Of a stretch of 64,000 bases of DNA, positions 8,800 through 17,555 are shown piece by piece. This DNA comes from Nocardia ignorata NBRC 108230 (GTDB lineage Bacteria; Actinomycetota; Actinomycetes; Mycobacteriales; Mycobacteriaceae), in contig NZ_BDBI01000013.1 in the NCBI RefSeq assembly GCF_001612905.1, positions 34,813 to 98,812 on the forward strand, written 5' to 3'. A program made the position numbers and the translations under genes. The notes beneath the pieces were generated by a model. It was not told the DNA's origin and searched no databases. It saw only the letters and a list, made by a program, of their open reading frames with translations. Position 1 is the first letter of the stretch, and each line of letters opens with the position of its first letter.

Positions 8800-9618
8800 T
8801 CAGGCGCCCGTCGCCACCGGGCGCTTCGGGTCGTTGGACCACTGCGACCACGACCCCGGGTAGAGGGCCGCGTCGATCCCGGCGATGGCCAGGGCCGCGA
8901 TTTCGTGTGCAGCGGTGACGCCGGAGCCGCAGTAGACCGCGACCGGTCCATCACCGAACTCGGCGAAGCGCTCGCACAATTCCTCGGCGGTGCGGAAATG
9001 TCCTGTGGGGTACAGGTTTTCAGCGGTCGGTGCGCTGACAGCGCCGGGAATGTGACCGGCCTGCGGATCGACCGGTTCCACCTCGCCTCGGAAACGTTCG
9101 CCCGCGCGGGCATCGAGCAAGACACCCGACCATTTCGCGGCGGCGTCCGCATCGATCACGGGCAGCGCGCCGGGGCGAACAACCAGGTCACCGGGGGTCG
9201 GGTCGGGTTCGGCGCCGGTCGCGAGTTCCCCGCCGGACGCGGTCCAGGCGGGCAGCCCACCGTCGAGAATGCGCACGTTGTCGACACCGGCCCAGCGCAA
9301 CAGCCACCACGCGCGGGCCGCCGCCATGCCACCGGTCGCGTCGTAGACGACCACGGGCTCATCGGCGCCGAGCCCCCAGCTGCGGGCGCACTTCTCGAAG
9401 GTTCCGGGGTCGGGCAATGGGTGCCTGCCGCGAGCCGGTGACGGTGCGGCGGCCAGTTCGGTCTCCAGGTCGACGAACACCGCGCCCGGAATGTGCCCGT
9501 CGAGATAGTGCTGTGGACCGTCCGGATCACCGAGCGCCCACCGCACGTCCAACAGGTGAATCTTGTTCGCCGCCAGCTCCTCCCGAAGCTCGGCCGCCGA
9601 AATCAGCACCGCACCCAC
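8800..9618 (-). CDS. Sulfurtransferase with two rhodanese domains
   Basis: A protein of 272 residues with tandem rhodanese domains, the length of thiosulfate/3-mercaptopyruvate sulfurtransferases. The N-terminal inactive domain has LDVRWALGD and YLDGHIPGAVFVDL. The C-terminal catalytic domain has DARAGERFRGE, GHIPGAVSAPT and the active-site loop VYCGSGVTA, whose cysteine carries the persulfide; CGSGVTA is the mercaptopyruvate-type loop. The GTG start at 9618 follows a GAGGAG ribosome-binding site at 5 nt. Likely role: cytosolic sulfur transfer or cyanide detoxification. Confidence 0.9.
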   Translation of the reverse strand: MGAVLISAAELREELAANKIHLLDVRWALGDPDGPQHYLDGHIPGAVFVDLETELAAAPSPARGRHPLPDPGTFEKCARSWGLGADEPVVVYDATGGMAAARAWWLLRWAGVDNVRILDGGLPAWTASGGELATGAEPDPTPGDLVVRPGALPVIDADAAAKWSGVLLDARAGERFRGEVEPVDPQAGHIPGAVSAPTAENLYPTGHFRTAEELCERFAEFGDGPVAVYCGSGVTAAHEIAALAIAGIDAALYPGSWSQWSNDPKRPVATGA

Positions 9619-9712
9619 GCCAACTCCTCACTCCCGGTCCGTCCCCCGCCGCCACCCTACGCACTCCCCGCCCACCCACACCCGAAACGGCACCCCGTGC
9701 ATCGGACGGAGG

Positions 9713-9783
9713 CTGGACAGATGATCACCACGTTCCGGTGGCGACAACGGCCGAGAGCCGCACGCCGCCAGAGCGTGGTGATC
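9713..9783 (+). repeat. Intergenic hairpin repeat, copy 1
   Basis: CTGGACAGAT followed by GATCACCACG and, 35 bases later, CCAGAGCGTGGTGATC. The outer 10 bp of the arms pair perfectly (GATCACCACG with CGTGGTGATC). It lies between the divergent sulfurtransferase and BenE genes, 86 bp before the benE start. The core is 61 bp, as in copy 2. Confidence 0.85.
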
Positions 9784-9869
9784 GAGCGGCCGGCACCGCG
9801 GGCCGGATCAGGCCAGTTTCGCGCTACTGGCCGGTGACGCTCCCAGACCCGTCGGGCAGGATTTGCCGA

Positions 9870-11075
9870 ATGTCGCAGGTCTCCACCAGTTCGTCGTCCG
9901 ATGTCACCGAGGAACCGGCCGGGATAGGTCAGCCGCTCGGTGCGGGCGCGGTGACCGCGCTGGTCGGGTTCACCAGTTCCTTCGCGGTGGTGCTGAGCGG
10001 GTTGCGGGCGGTGGGGGCCAGTCCGGCACAGGCGGCGTCGGGACTGCTCGTGCTGTGTTTCACGCAGGGCATCGGCATCCTGCTGCTGAGTTTCCGGTAC
10101 CGGATTCCGATCACCCTTGCCTGGTCGACACCCGGCGCGGCGCTGCTGGTGAGTACCGGTCTGGTGGCCGGTGGATGGCCCGGTGCGGTCGCGGCGTTCG
10201 CTGTGACGGGCGTGCTGATCGTCGTCACCGGCCTGTGGCAGCGTCTCGGTTCCCTGGTCGCGGCGATTCCGGTGCCGATCGCGCAGGCCATGCTCGCCGG
10301 CGTGCTCGTTCCGCTGTGCCTGGCTCCGGTACAGGCATTGCGTACCTCGCCCGCCGTGGTGGTTCCGGTGATCGTGGTGTGGCTGGTTCTGCAACGATAC
10401 GCACCGAAGTGGGCGGTGCTCGTGGCCTTCGCGACGGCGGCCGTCGGCACCGGCATCGACATCGCGGTCGCCGACCGGCACCTCGACCTGTCCGCCATGA
10501 TCCCCAGCGTGGAACTGACTGCCCCACAATGGCATTGGCAAGCGATCATCGGCATCGCCGTTCCGCTCTACATCGTCACGATGGCCTCGCAGAACATCCC
10601 CGGCGTCGCCGTGATGCGTTCTTTCGACTACCAGGTGCCGTGGCCGCCTGCCATGCTCGTCACCGGGATCGGCACCGTCCTCGGCGCCCCGGCGGGCGGT
10701 CATGCCATCAACCTCGCCGCCATCAGCGCCGCTCTCGCGGCCGCCCCGAGCGCGAGCCCGGATCCGAAGCGTCGCTGGATCGCTGCGGCCACCGCGGGCG
10801 CCTCCTACCTCGTCCTCGGCCTGGCGTCCGCCGCCCTGGTCACCCTCATCGCCGCCGCCCCGGCGGGCACCCTCGAAACCGTCGCGGGCCTGGCCCTGCT
10901 GGCCACCCTCGCCGCTTCCCTCGCCGCCGCCCTCACCGACCCGGGCGACCGCCTCTCCGCCCTGGTCACTTTCCTGGTGGCCGCCTCCGGCACCACCCTG
11001 CTCGGCATCGGCGGCGCCTTCTGGGCGCTGCTCGCCGGCCTCATCGTCCGCCGCATACTCCCAGCTCAGAAGTAG
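9870..11075 (+). CDS. BenE-family benzoate/H+ symporter-like transporter
   Basis: An integral membrane protein of 401 residues with about 11-12 hydrophobic segments and the BenE family look (GFTSSFAVVLSGLRAVGASP, RIPITLAWSTPGAALL, VPIAQAMLAGVL, PGVAVMRSFDYQVP, GGHAINLAAISAAL). ATG 9870 follows an AGGA at about 8 nt. BenE proteins import benzoate or related aromatic acids with protons; no benzoate catabolic genes are visible nearby, so the substrate is uncertain. Hairpin repeat copy 1 lies in its upstream region. Confidence 0.85.
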   Translation: MSQVSTSSSSDVTEEPAGIGQPLGAGAVTALVGFTSSFAVVLSGLRAVGASPAQAASGLLVLCFTQGIGILLLSFRYRIPITLAWSTPGAALLVSTGLVAGGWPGAVAAFAVTGVLIVVTGLWQRLGSLVAAIPVPIAQAMLAGVLVPLCLAPVQALRTSPAVVVPVIVVWLVLQRYAPKWAVLVAFATAAVGTGIDIAVADRHLDLSAMIPSVELTAPQWHWQAIIGIAVPLYIVTMASQNIPGVAVMRSFDYQVPWPPAMLVTGIGTVLGAPAGGHAINLAAISAALAAAPSASPDPKRRWIAAATAGASYLVLGLASAALVTLIAAAPAGTLETVAGLALLATLAASLAAALTDPGDRLSALVTFLVAASGTTLLGIGGAFWALLAGLIVRRILPAQK

Positions 11076-11081
11076 GTGCGC

Positions 11082-11101
11082 TGAGGTCGATCCGGACCTC
11101 A
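11082..11101. terminator. Weak hairpin between convergent benE and Lrp genes
   Basis: TGAGGTC and GACCTCA form a 7-bp stem with a 6-nt loop just after the benE stop. There is no T tract, so termination activity is uncertain. Confidence 0.3.
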
Positions 11102-11186
11102 CCGCCGGACCCGCGCGCTTCGCCGAGCCTTCAGTCCGGGTCAGGTGAATCCGGGCCCACAGCCTGCCCCGCAGGTTCCGTCGATC

Positions 11187-11678
11187 TCAGTCCGGGTCGG
11201 CGAGGCGGTCGAGGAGGGGTGCGGTGCGTGGTCCGACGAGTTCGCGCATGACGAGGGCCATGTTCGTGCGTTCGACGCCGGGGATCTTCAGGATGGCGCC
11301 CGCGATGCGGTACAGGTCGTCGGCGTCGCGGGCCACGATGCGGACGGTGAGGTCGGTTTCGCCGGTCATGCCGCAGACCTCGGTGACCTCCGGAACGTCG
11401 GCGAGCTCGTCGACCACCGCATCCAGCTGGTGCTGATCGACGACCACCGCGACGAAGGCTGCCAGCGGATAGCCGAGCGCCCGCGGTTCCACGCGGCGCT
11501 CGAAACTGCCGAGCACCCCACCGCTGTCCCAGCGCGCGAGTCGCGCCTGCACCGTATTGCGTGACAGCCCGAGGCGGGCGGCCAGTTCCACCCCGGTGGC
11601 CCGGGGGCTGACGATCAGTTCGCGCAGCAATCGCGCGTCGGTCGCGTCGAGGGTCACGGCGGGTTCGCGACTGGTCAT
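11187..11678 (-). CDS. Lrp/AsnC-family regulator, probable BkdR
   Basis: A protein of 163 residues with an N-terminal winged helix-turn-helix (LDATDARLLRELIVSPRATGVELAARLGLSRNTVQARL, given here in outline) and a C-terminal RAM/AsnC effector-binding domain (YPLAAFVAVVVDQ, VCGMTGETDLTVRIVA). It is transcribed divergently from the branched-chain 2-oxoacid dehydrogenase operon, the position of Lrp-type BkdR activators, so regulation by branched-chain amino acids is inferred. CATAC-6nt-GTATG spans its own start region and could be part of an operator. Confidence 0.85.
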   Translation of the reverse strand: MTSREPAVTLDATDARLLRELIVSPRATGVELAARLGLSRNTVQARLARWDSGGVLGSFERRVEPRALGYPLAAFVAVVVDQHQLDAVVDELADVPEVTEVCGMTGETDLTVRIVARDADDLYRIAGAILKIPGVERTNMALVMRELVGPRTAPLLDRLADPD

Positions 11679-11849
11679 ACAACGCAGTATGACAGCGCGT
11701 CACCCCAGTACAACGTGCATTCTGCTCAGTCACGTGTCGTTCACTTGCGCAGGCGGCGGTATCGTGGATGCTGTGTGATACACATCGCACTCAGCGATCA
11801 GTCGTACCCGCATCGGCCCACAAGGCGCGGTGGAGAGGAGGCGATCTCG

Positions 11850-12932
11850 ATGCCGGAGAAGCAGACCTACCCGGTCCAGTTGATCCAGCCGGACGGACGT
11901 CGCGTATTCGATCGTGAACACGGCGCGCTGGTCGCCGATATCGATGCCGAACGATTGCGGGGCCTCTACCGGGACCTCGTCGTGACCCGCCGGATCGATC
12001 TCGAGGCGACCGCACTGCAACGCCAGGGTCAGCTCGGCCTGTGGCCACCCATGCTCGGCCAAGAAGCGGCGCAGGTCGGTTCGGTGCACGCACTGCACCC
12101 CGACGACTACATCTTCTGCTCGTACCGCGAGACCGCGGTGGCGTACTGCCGTGGCGTACCGCCCGAGCAGCTGACGCGGCTGTGGCGCGGAGCGGCCCAC
12201 CACTGCTGGGATCCCGACGCGGTGAACATGACCAACGCCAATATCGTCGTCGGCTCACAGGGCCTGCACGCCACCGGTTACGCCTACGCCGCCCACCTCG
12301 ACGGCGCCGATATCGCCACCATCACCTACTTCGGCGACGGCGCGACCAGTCAGGGCGATATCGCCGAGGCGCTCGGGTTCGCCGCCACCTGGAGCGCACC
12401 GGTGGTGTTCTTCTGCCAGAACAACCAGTGGGCGATCAGCGAACCGGTCACCGTGCAGAGTCACGTGCCGCTGGTGCGCCGGGCCGACGGGTACGGCATT
12501 CCCGGTGTGCAGGTGGACGGCAACGATGTGCTGGCCGTGCTCGCCGTCACCCGCCAGGCGGTCGAACGTGCCCGCAGCGGCGGCGGCCCCACCTTCATCG
12601 AGGCGATCACCTACCGGATGGGCCCGCACACCACCGCCGACGATCCGAGCAGGTACCGCACGGCCGCCGATATCGAGTACTGGGAACGGCGCGATCCGAT
12701 CGAGCGGGTGCGGCTGCTGCTCGAACGCGAGGGCCTGCTCGACGACGAATTCGCCCGCTCGGTCGCGCGCGCGGCCGACGAGGTCGCCGACCGGGTGCGC
12801 ACCGCGACACTCCAGATGCCCGACCCCGACCCCCTCCACATGTTCGACCACGTCTACGCGACCGAGCACCCACTGATCACCGAAGAGGCACACCAGTTCT
12901 CGGCCTACCTCGCCGAAGGAGCGCAGTCATGA
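11850..12932 (+). CDS. bkdA: Branched-chain 2-oxoacid dehydrogenase E1 component, alpha subunit
   Basis: A thiamine-diphosphate enzyme subunit of 360 residues. It has QLGLWPPMLGQEAAQVG, the ThDP/Mg motif GDGATSQGDIAEALGFAATW-x-N (YFGDGATSQGD ... NNQWAIS) and the phosphorylation-loop-like RMGPHTTADDPSRYR. With the beta subunit it decarboxylates 2-oxoacids and passes the acyl group to E2 lipoyl. The ATG at 11850 follows GAGAGGAGG at 8 nt; the frame extends further upstream without support. Its TGA overlaps the E1beta ATG (ATGA). The M. tuberculosis counterpart was first named pdhA, but the enzyme class prefers branched-chain substrates. These feed branched fatty acid priming and valine/leucine/isoleucine catabolism. 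Confidence 0.9.
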   Translation: MPEKQTYPVQLIQPDGRRVFDREHGALVADIDAERLRGLYRDLVVTRRIDLEATALQRQGQLGLWPPMLGQEAAQVGSVHALHPDDYIFCSYRETAVAYCRGVPPEQLTRLWRGAAHHCWDPDAVNMTNANIVVGSQGLHATGYAYAAHLDGADIATITYFGDGATSQGDIAEALGFAATWSAPVVFFCQNNQWAISEPVTVQSHVPLVRRADGYGIPGVQVDGNDVLAVLAVTRQAVERARSGGGPTFIEAITYRMGPHTTADDPSRYRTAADIEYWERRDPIERVRLLLEREGLLDDEFARSVARAADEVADRVRTATLQMPDPDPLHMFDHVYATEHPLITEEAHQFSAYLAEGAQS

Positions 12933-13903
12933 TCACCACCTTCGCCGCCGCTCTCAACACCGGTCTGCGCCGCGCCATGGAAGACGAGCCGAAGGTGGTG
13001 TTGCTCGGCGAGGACATCGGCAAGCTGGGTGGTGTGTTCCGGGTGACCGACACGCTCCAGAAGGATTTCGGCGACAATCGCGTCATCGATACGCCCCTGG
13101 CCGAATCCGGCATCGTTGGAACGGCTTTCGGTATGGCGTTGCGCGGTTACCGGCCGGTGGTGGAGATCCAGTTCGACGGTTTCGTCTACCCCGCGTTCGA
13201 CCAGATCGTGTCGCAGGTCGCCAAGATCCACTACCGGACGGGTGGAAAGGTGAAGGCGCCGTTGACGATCCGCATTCCGTTCGGCGGCGGTATCGGTGCC
13301 GTCGAACACCATTCGGAGTCACCGGAGGTGTATTTCGCGCATACCGCCGGTCTGCGTGTGGTGTCGCCGAGTACGCCTGCCGACGCGTATCACATGATCC
13401 GACAGGCTATTTCGCTCGACGATCCGGTGGTCTTCTTCGAGCCGAAGCGGCGGTACTGGGACAAGGCGGACGTGGACTTCCACAGCGAACCCGACCTGCC
13501 ACTGCACAAGGCGCGTGTGCTCACCGAGGGCACCGATGCCACCGTCCTCGCCTACGGCGGCACCGTCGCCACCGCACTGACAGCCGCGAAAATCGCTGGT
13601 GAGGAAGGCAACTCGATCGAGGTGATCGATCTGCGCAGCCTGTCCCCGCTGGATGTCGACACCATCGCCGAATCCGTCGACAAGACGGGACGGCTGGTGA
13701 TCGTGCACGAGGCGCCGGTGTTCGCCGGGCTCGGCGCCGAGATCGCGGCGCGGATCACCGAGCGCTGCTTCTATCACCTCGAGGCGCCCGTGCTGCGTGT
13801 AGGCGGCTACGACATCCCCTATCCCCCGGCTAAGCTCGAAAAGCACCATCTGCCTGATTCCGATCGCATCCTCGCCGCGGTCGACCGATGCCTAGCCGCA
13901 TGA
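12929..13903 (+). CDS. bkdB: Branched-chain 2-oxoacid dehydrogenase E1 component, beta subunit
   Basis: A protein of 324 residues of the transketolase-like pyrimidine-binding fold. It has LLGEDIGKLGGVFRVTDTL, DTPLAESGIVGTAFGMAL, QIVSQVAKIHYRTGG and the C-terminal VIHEAP-type segment LVIVHEAPVFAGLGAEIAA. It forms the heterotetrameric E1 with the alpha subunit. The start overlaps the alpha stop by four bases (ATGA at 12929-12932), and its own TGA overlaps the E2 ATG the same way, so the three subunits are translationally coupled. Confidence 0.92.
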   Translation: MITTFAAALNTGLRRAMEDEPKVVLLGEDIGKLGGVFRVTDTLQKDFGDNRVIDTPLAESGIVGTAFGMALRGYRPVVEIQFDGFVYPAFDQIVSQVAKIHYRTGGKVKAPLTIRIPFGGGIGAVEHHSESPEVYFAHTAGLRVVSPSTPADAYHMIRQAISLDDPVVFFEPKRRYWDKADVDFHSEPDLPLHKARVLTEGTDATVLAYGGTVATALTAAKIAGEEGNSIEVIDLRSLSPLDVDTIAESVDKTGRLVIVHEAPVFAGLGAEIAARITERCFYHLEAPVLRVGGYDIPYPPAKLEKHHLPDSDRILAAVDRCLAA

Positions 13904-15228
13904 CGACGAAAGGTGCGCCCGTGCCGCAACCAGCTGGCGACGACGGACACGTGCTCGAATTCCGTCTCCCCGACCTGGGTGAGGGCCTCGCCGACGGCGA
14001 TCTGGTGTCGTGGGCCGTCGACGTGGGCGACACGGTGGAACTGAACCAGACCATCGCCGAGGTGGAGACCGCCAAGGCGGTGGTCGCGCTGCCGTCGCCG
14101 TTCTCCGGGACGGTCGTCGAATTGCTTGCCTCGCCCGGCGATACGGTGCCGGTGGGCGCCCCGCTGATCCGGGTACGCAACGATCTCGAGGTCACCGACC
14201 CGCCTACCGCCGAGGACCGAAGGGACGTGCTGGTCGGGTACGGGCCCGAGGCCGAAGCCACTTCACGACGGCGCAAGCCGACACCGTCGATGGCATCCAC
14301 CACGCCGAGCACGCACCGGGCCGCTGCCACGCCCGCGGCCCGGAAGCTGGCCAAGGAGCTCGGGATAGACCTGTGGTACGTCGCGGGTTCGGGACCCGAG
14401 GGTGCGGTAACCGTCGAGGACGTGCGCTCGGCCGTGCCGGTCACCGGGCCGCGGGCCAAGCCCGGGGCCGAGCTCGCCGCTGTCGCCCAGCAGAACGGTC
14501 ACGACGCGGGTCTCATCGAGTCGAGGGCCCGCGAGGAACGCACGCCCGTCACCGGAATCCGCAAGCGCACCGCCGCCGCGATGCTGGCCAGCGCCCGCAC
14601 CATTCCGCAGGCGAGCACCTTCGTCACCGTCGACTGCACGGCCTCGATGGAACTGCTCGACCACCTGCGCACCACGAAGTCGTTCGAAGGACTCACGCTC
14701 ACCCCGTTGGCCCTGGTGGCGCGCGCCGCCCTGGCCGCCATCGCCGAACACCCCGGCGTCAATGCCGCCTGGGACGAGCAGAATCAGCAGATCGTCACCA
14801 AGCACTACGTGAACCTGGGCATCGCGGTCGCCTCCGACCGTGGGCTGCTCGTCCCGAACCTCAAAGACGCGCAAACCCTGAGCCTGCGCGAACTGTGCCG
14901 CGAGATCAGCTGGGCCGCCGACACCGCCCGCTCCGGCAACGCCACCCCCGCCGACCTCCTCGGCGGCACCTTCACCATCACCAACGTCGGCGTCTTCGGC
15001 GTCGACACCGGCGTCCCCCTGGTCAACCCCGGCGAAGCCGCCATCCTCTGCCTCGGCTCGATCCGCAAGCGCCCCTGGGTATTCCGCGACGAACTAGCCG
15101 TCCGCTGGACAACCACCCTCGGCCTCAGCTTCGACCACCGCATGATCGACGGCGAACTGGGCGCCCGCTTCCTCGCCACCACCGCAACCTTCCTCGAGGA
15201 CCCCCTCACCCTCCTCAGCCGCGTCTGA
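13900..15228 (+). CDS. bkdC: Dihydrolipoamide acyltransferase (E2) of branched-chain 2-oxoacid dehydrogenase
   Basis: About 442 residues. The order is: lipoyl domain with the lipoylated lysine in EVETAKAVVALPSPF (near residue 60), flexible linker, peripheral-subunit-binding domain (TPAARKLAKELGIDLWYVAGSG), and a 2-oxoacid dehydrogenase acyltransferase core ending in LSFDHRMIDGELGARFL, where HRMIDG holds the catalytic His. ATG 13900 is chosen because it overlaps the E1beta stop; ATG 13888 and GTG 13921 (AAAGG 8 nt upstream) are alternatives. No E3 gene follows, so lipoamide dehydrogenase must be supplied from elsewhere. Confidence 0.92.
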   Translation: MTTKGAPVPQPAGDDGHVLEFRLPDLGEGLADGDLVSWAVDVGDTVELNQTIAEVETAKAVVALPSPFSGTVVELLASPGDTVPVGAPLIRVRNDLEVTDPPTAEDRRDVLVGYGPEAEATSRRRKPTPSMASTTPSTHRAAATPAARKLAKELGIDLWYVAGSGPEGAVTVEDVRSAVPVTGPRAKPGAELAAVAQQNGHDAGLIESRAREERTPVTGIRKRTAAAMLASARTIPQASTFVTVDCTASMELLDHLRTTKSFEGLTLTPLALVARAALAAIAEHPGVNAAWDEQNQQIVTKHYVNLGIAVASDRGLLVPNLKDAQTLSLRELCREISWAADTARSGNATPADLLGGTFTITNVGVFGVDTGVPLVNPGEAAILCLGSIRKRPWVFRDELAVRWTTTLGLSFDHRMIDGELGARFLATTATFLEDPLTLLSRV

Positions 15229-15324
15229 CCTGGCCAGACCGCCCCGTCCTGACCGGATCGGGGAATATACGAGTCCCGCAACGCAGGCGAAACACGGTGC
15301 GCTCCCGCTGTAAAAATCGGGGGT

Positions 15325-15330
15325 TACAAC
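15325..15330 (+). promoter_or_regulatory. Putative leaderless -10 hexamer for the NCS2 permease gene
   Basis: TACAAC lies 6 nt before ATG 15337 in the same TACAACCTGTGNATG context as at 8089. Confidence 0.5.
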
Positions 15331-15336
15331 CTGTGT

Positions 15337-16695
15337 ATGAGCGAGGCACATCCTGTCGACGCCCGGTTGCCGTTGGGTCGGCAACTGGCCTTCGGCCTGC
15401 AGCACGTCCTGATCATGTACACCGGATGTATCACCGTGCCCCTGGTCTTCGGGGCGGCGGCGGGGCTGGACAGAGCGACGATCGGGTTGTTGATCAGTGC
15501 TGATCTGCTGGTGGCGGGCATCATCACGCTGGTGCAGAGTCTCGGGGTCGGGAAGCTGGCCGGGGCGAGACTGCCGATCGTGTGTGGGGCCACGTTCGTC
15601 GGGCTCAATCCGATGATTCTGATCGCGAAGGAGTACGGGCTCGACGCGGTGTACGGGTCGATGCTGATCGGTGGCGTGGTCGGTGTGGCGCTGGCGTGGC
15701 CGTTCGCGCGGGTGGTGCGGTTCTTTCCGCCGCTGGTCACCGGGACCGTGCTGACGGTGGTCGGTGTGTCACTGATCGGGGTGGCCGGTGGCCTGATCAT
15801 CGGCAGCGATCCGAAGGCGCCGAGCTTCGCGGCCCCGTCCACGATCGGGTTGGCGGCGGCGGTGGTGCTGATCGCGGTCGGGTTCGTGTGCCTCGGTCGT
15901 GGCGTGTGGTCGCAGCTGGGCGTGCTCATCGCGCTGGTCGCGGGCATCGTGATCGCGCTGCCGATGGGGCTGATTTCGACGACGGGCGTCGGTGCCGCCG
16001 ACTGGATCGGCATTCCGCAACCGTTCCACTTCGGGTCACCGCAGTTCCCGGTGACCGCCGTGGTGGCGATGAGCATCGTGATGGCGGTGGTGTTCGCCGA
16101 GTCGACCGCGAGCATGCTGGCGATCAGCGAGATCACCGGAAAACCGCTCGGCAGAGGCGATCTCGCACGCGGCCTGGTCGGCGACGGCCTCTCCGGTGTA
16201 CTCGGCGGCATCTTCACCGCATTCATCGACACCATCTTCAACCAGAACGTCGGCGCGGTATCGACGACAAGGATCTACAGCCGGTACGTGACCGCGGTGA
16301 GCGGGGCGATCCTGGTGCTGCTCGGCCTCGTCCCCCGCATCGGTGAAGTGGTGGCGGTGATCCCGAAACCGGTGGTCGGCGGCGTGGGGCTGGTCCTGTT
16401 CGCGACGGTCGCCGTGGTCGGTGTGCGGACGTTGCTGCAAGCCGACCTCACCGACCGGGTGAACGCGACCATCGCGGCCACCGCCATCGGCATCGGTCTG
16501 CTGCCGGTCTTCACCAAGGACATGTTCGACAAGTTCCCCACCTCGGCGCAGATCCTGCTGGACAGCGGTGTCACCCTCGGCGCGGCCACCGCCTTCCTGC
16601 TGAACCTGGCCTTCAACCACACCGTCCTCGGCACCCTCGCCCGCAGCGCGAAGGCACCCGTCGAACCGGTCCGCGAGCCGGTGGCCGCCACCTGA
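15337..16695 (+). CDS. NCS2-family nucleobase:cation symporter (xanthine/uracil permease)
   Basis: A membrane protein of 452 residues with about 12-14 hydrophobic segments. Family signatures are QHVLIMYTGCITVPLVFGAA near the N-terminus, the substrate-site region ESTASMLAISEITGK and the QNVGAVSTTRIYSRYV motif after TM9/10. The motif pattern is closer to the xanthine/urate (NAT) branch than to UraA, but specificity is not resolved. It is preceded by a leaderless-type -10; it follows bkdC by 108 bp and may be separately transcribed. Confidence 0.88.
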   Translation: MSEAHPVDARLPLGRQLAFGLQHVLIMYTGCITVPLVFGAAAGLDRATIGLLISADLLVAGIITLVQSLGVGKLAGARLPIVCGATFVGLNPMILIAKEYGLDAVYGSMLIGGVVGVALAWPFARVVRFFPPLVTGTVLTVVGVSLIGVAGGLIIGSDPKAPSFAAPSTIGLAAAVVLIAVGFVCLGRGVWSQLGVLIALVAGIVIALPMGLISTTGVGAADWIGIPQPFHFGSPQFPVTAVVAMSIVMAVVFAESTASMLAISEITGKPLGRGDLARGLVGDGLSGVLGGIFTAFIDTIFNQNVGAVSTTRIYSRYVTAVSGAILVLLGLVPRIGEVVAVIPKPVVGGVGLVLFATVAVVGVRTLLQADLTDRVNATIAATAIGIGLLPVFTKDMFDKFPTSAQILLDSGVTLGAATAFLLNLAFNHTVLGTLARSAKAPVEPVREPVAAT

Positions 16696-16734
16696 ACCGT
16701 CCGCGATCCGATGCGGGACCGGCGGCACCGCCGT

Positions 16735-16740
16735 TAGGGT
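16735..16740 (+). promoter_or_regulatory. Putative leaderless -10 hexamer for the SDR gene
   Basis: TAGGGT lies 6 nt before ATG 16747; no ribosome-binding site is visible. Confidence 0.45.
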
Positions 16741-16746
16741 GCGAGC

Positions 16747-17550
16747 ATGGAGACAGCAGGCAAGGTCGCGATCGTCACCGGCGCGGGTGCGGGCATCGGT
16801 GCCGCGCTCGCCGCCCGTCTGGTCGCCGGTGACGCACGGGTCGTCGTCGCCGATCTCGACGGTGACAGCGCGGCGAAGGTGGCCGCCGATCTCGGCGACA
16901 AGGCGACAGCAGTCGGTGGCGACGTGGCCGACGAACAGGTGGTCGCGCAGCTCATCGCCACCGCCGAACGCGAATTCGGCCCGGTGGACCTGTATTTCGC
17001 GAATGCCGGAATCGGCGGTGGACCCGGCCTCGACAGCACCGAGGACCAGTGGGCCGCCGCGATCGATGTGAATGTGATGGCGCATGTGCGGGCCGCGAAG
17101 CTGCTCGTGCCGGGCTGGGTCGAACGTGGCGAAGGGTACTTCGTCTCCACCGCGTCGGCGGCGGGCCTGCTCACCCAGCTGGGTTCGGCACCGTACTCGG
17201 TGACCAAGCACGCGGCGGTCGCGTTCGCCGAGTGGCTGTCGATCACCTACGGCGACAAGGGCGTTCGCGTGAGCTGCCTGTGCCCGATGGGCGTGGACAC
17301 GCGGCTGCTCAGCGGCGACCTCATCCCGGAGAACCCCGACGCGGCGGCCTTCGCGATCAAGGCGGTGAAGACCGCGGGCGCGGTGCTGTCGGCCGAGGAG
17401 GTCGCCGACACCGTCATCGAGGCGATGGCCGCCGAACACTTCCTGATCCTGCCGCACCCCGAGGTACTGCAGATGTATCGCAACAAGGGCGCCGACTACG
17501 ACCGATGGATCGCGGGCATGCGCCGCTTCCAGGAAGCATTGCGCGGGTAG
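16747..17550 (+). CDS. Short-chain dehydrogenase/reductase
   Basis: A classical SDR of 267 residues. It has an NAD(P)-binding TGAGAGIGAA near residue 12, an acidic DLDG at the end of beta2 that favours NAD(H), NAGIGGG near residue 84, a catalytic Ser in STASAAG, and Tyr/Lys in PYSVTKHAA. It is convergent with the thioesterase gene only 5 bp away. The substrate is unknown; homologues act on diverse alcohols and ketones. Confidence 0.85.
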   Translation: METAGKVAIVTGAGAGIGAALAARLVAGDARVVVADLDGDSAAKVAADLGDKATAVGGDVADEQVVAQLIATAEREFGPVDLYFANAGIGGGPGLDSTEDQWAAAIDVNVMAHVRAAKLLVPGWVERGEGYFVSTASAAGLLTQLGSAPYSVTKHAAVAFAEWLSITYGDKGVRVSCLCPMGVDTRLLSGDLIPENPDAAAFAIKAVKTAGAVLSAEEVADTVIEAMAAEHFLILPHPEVLQMYRNKGADYDRWIAGMRRFQEALRG

Positions 17551-17555
17551 GACTC

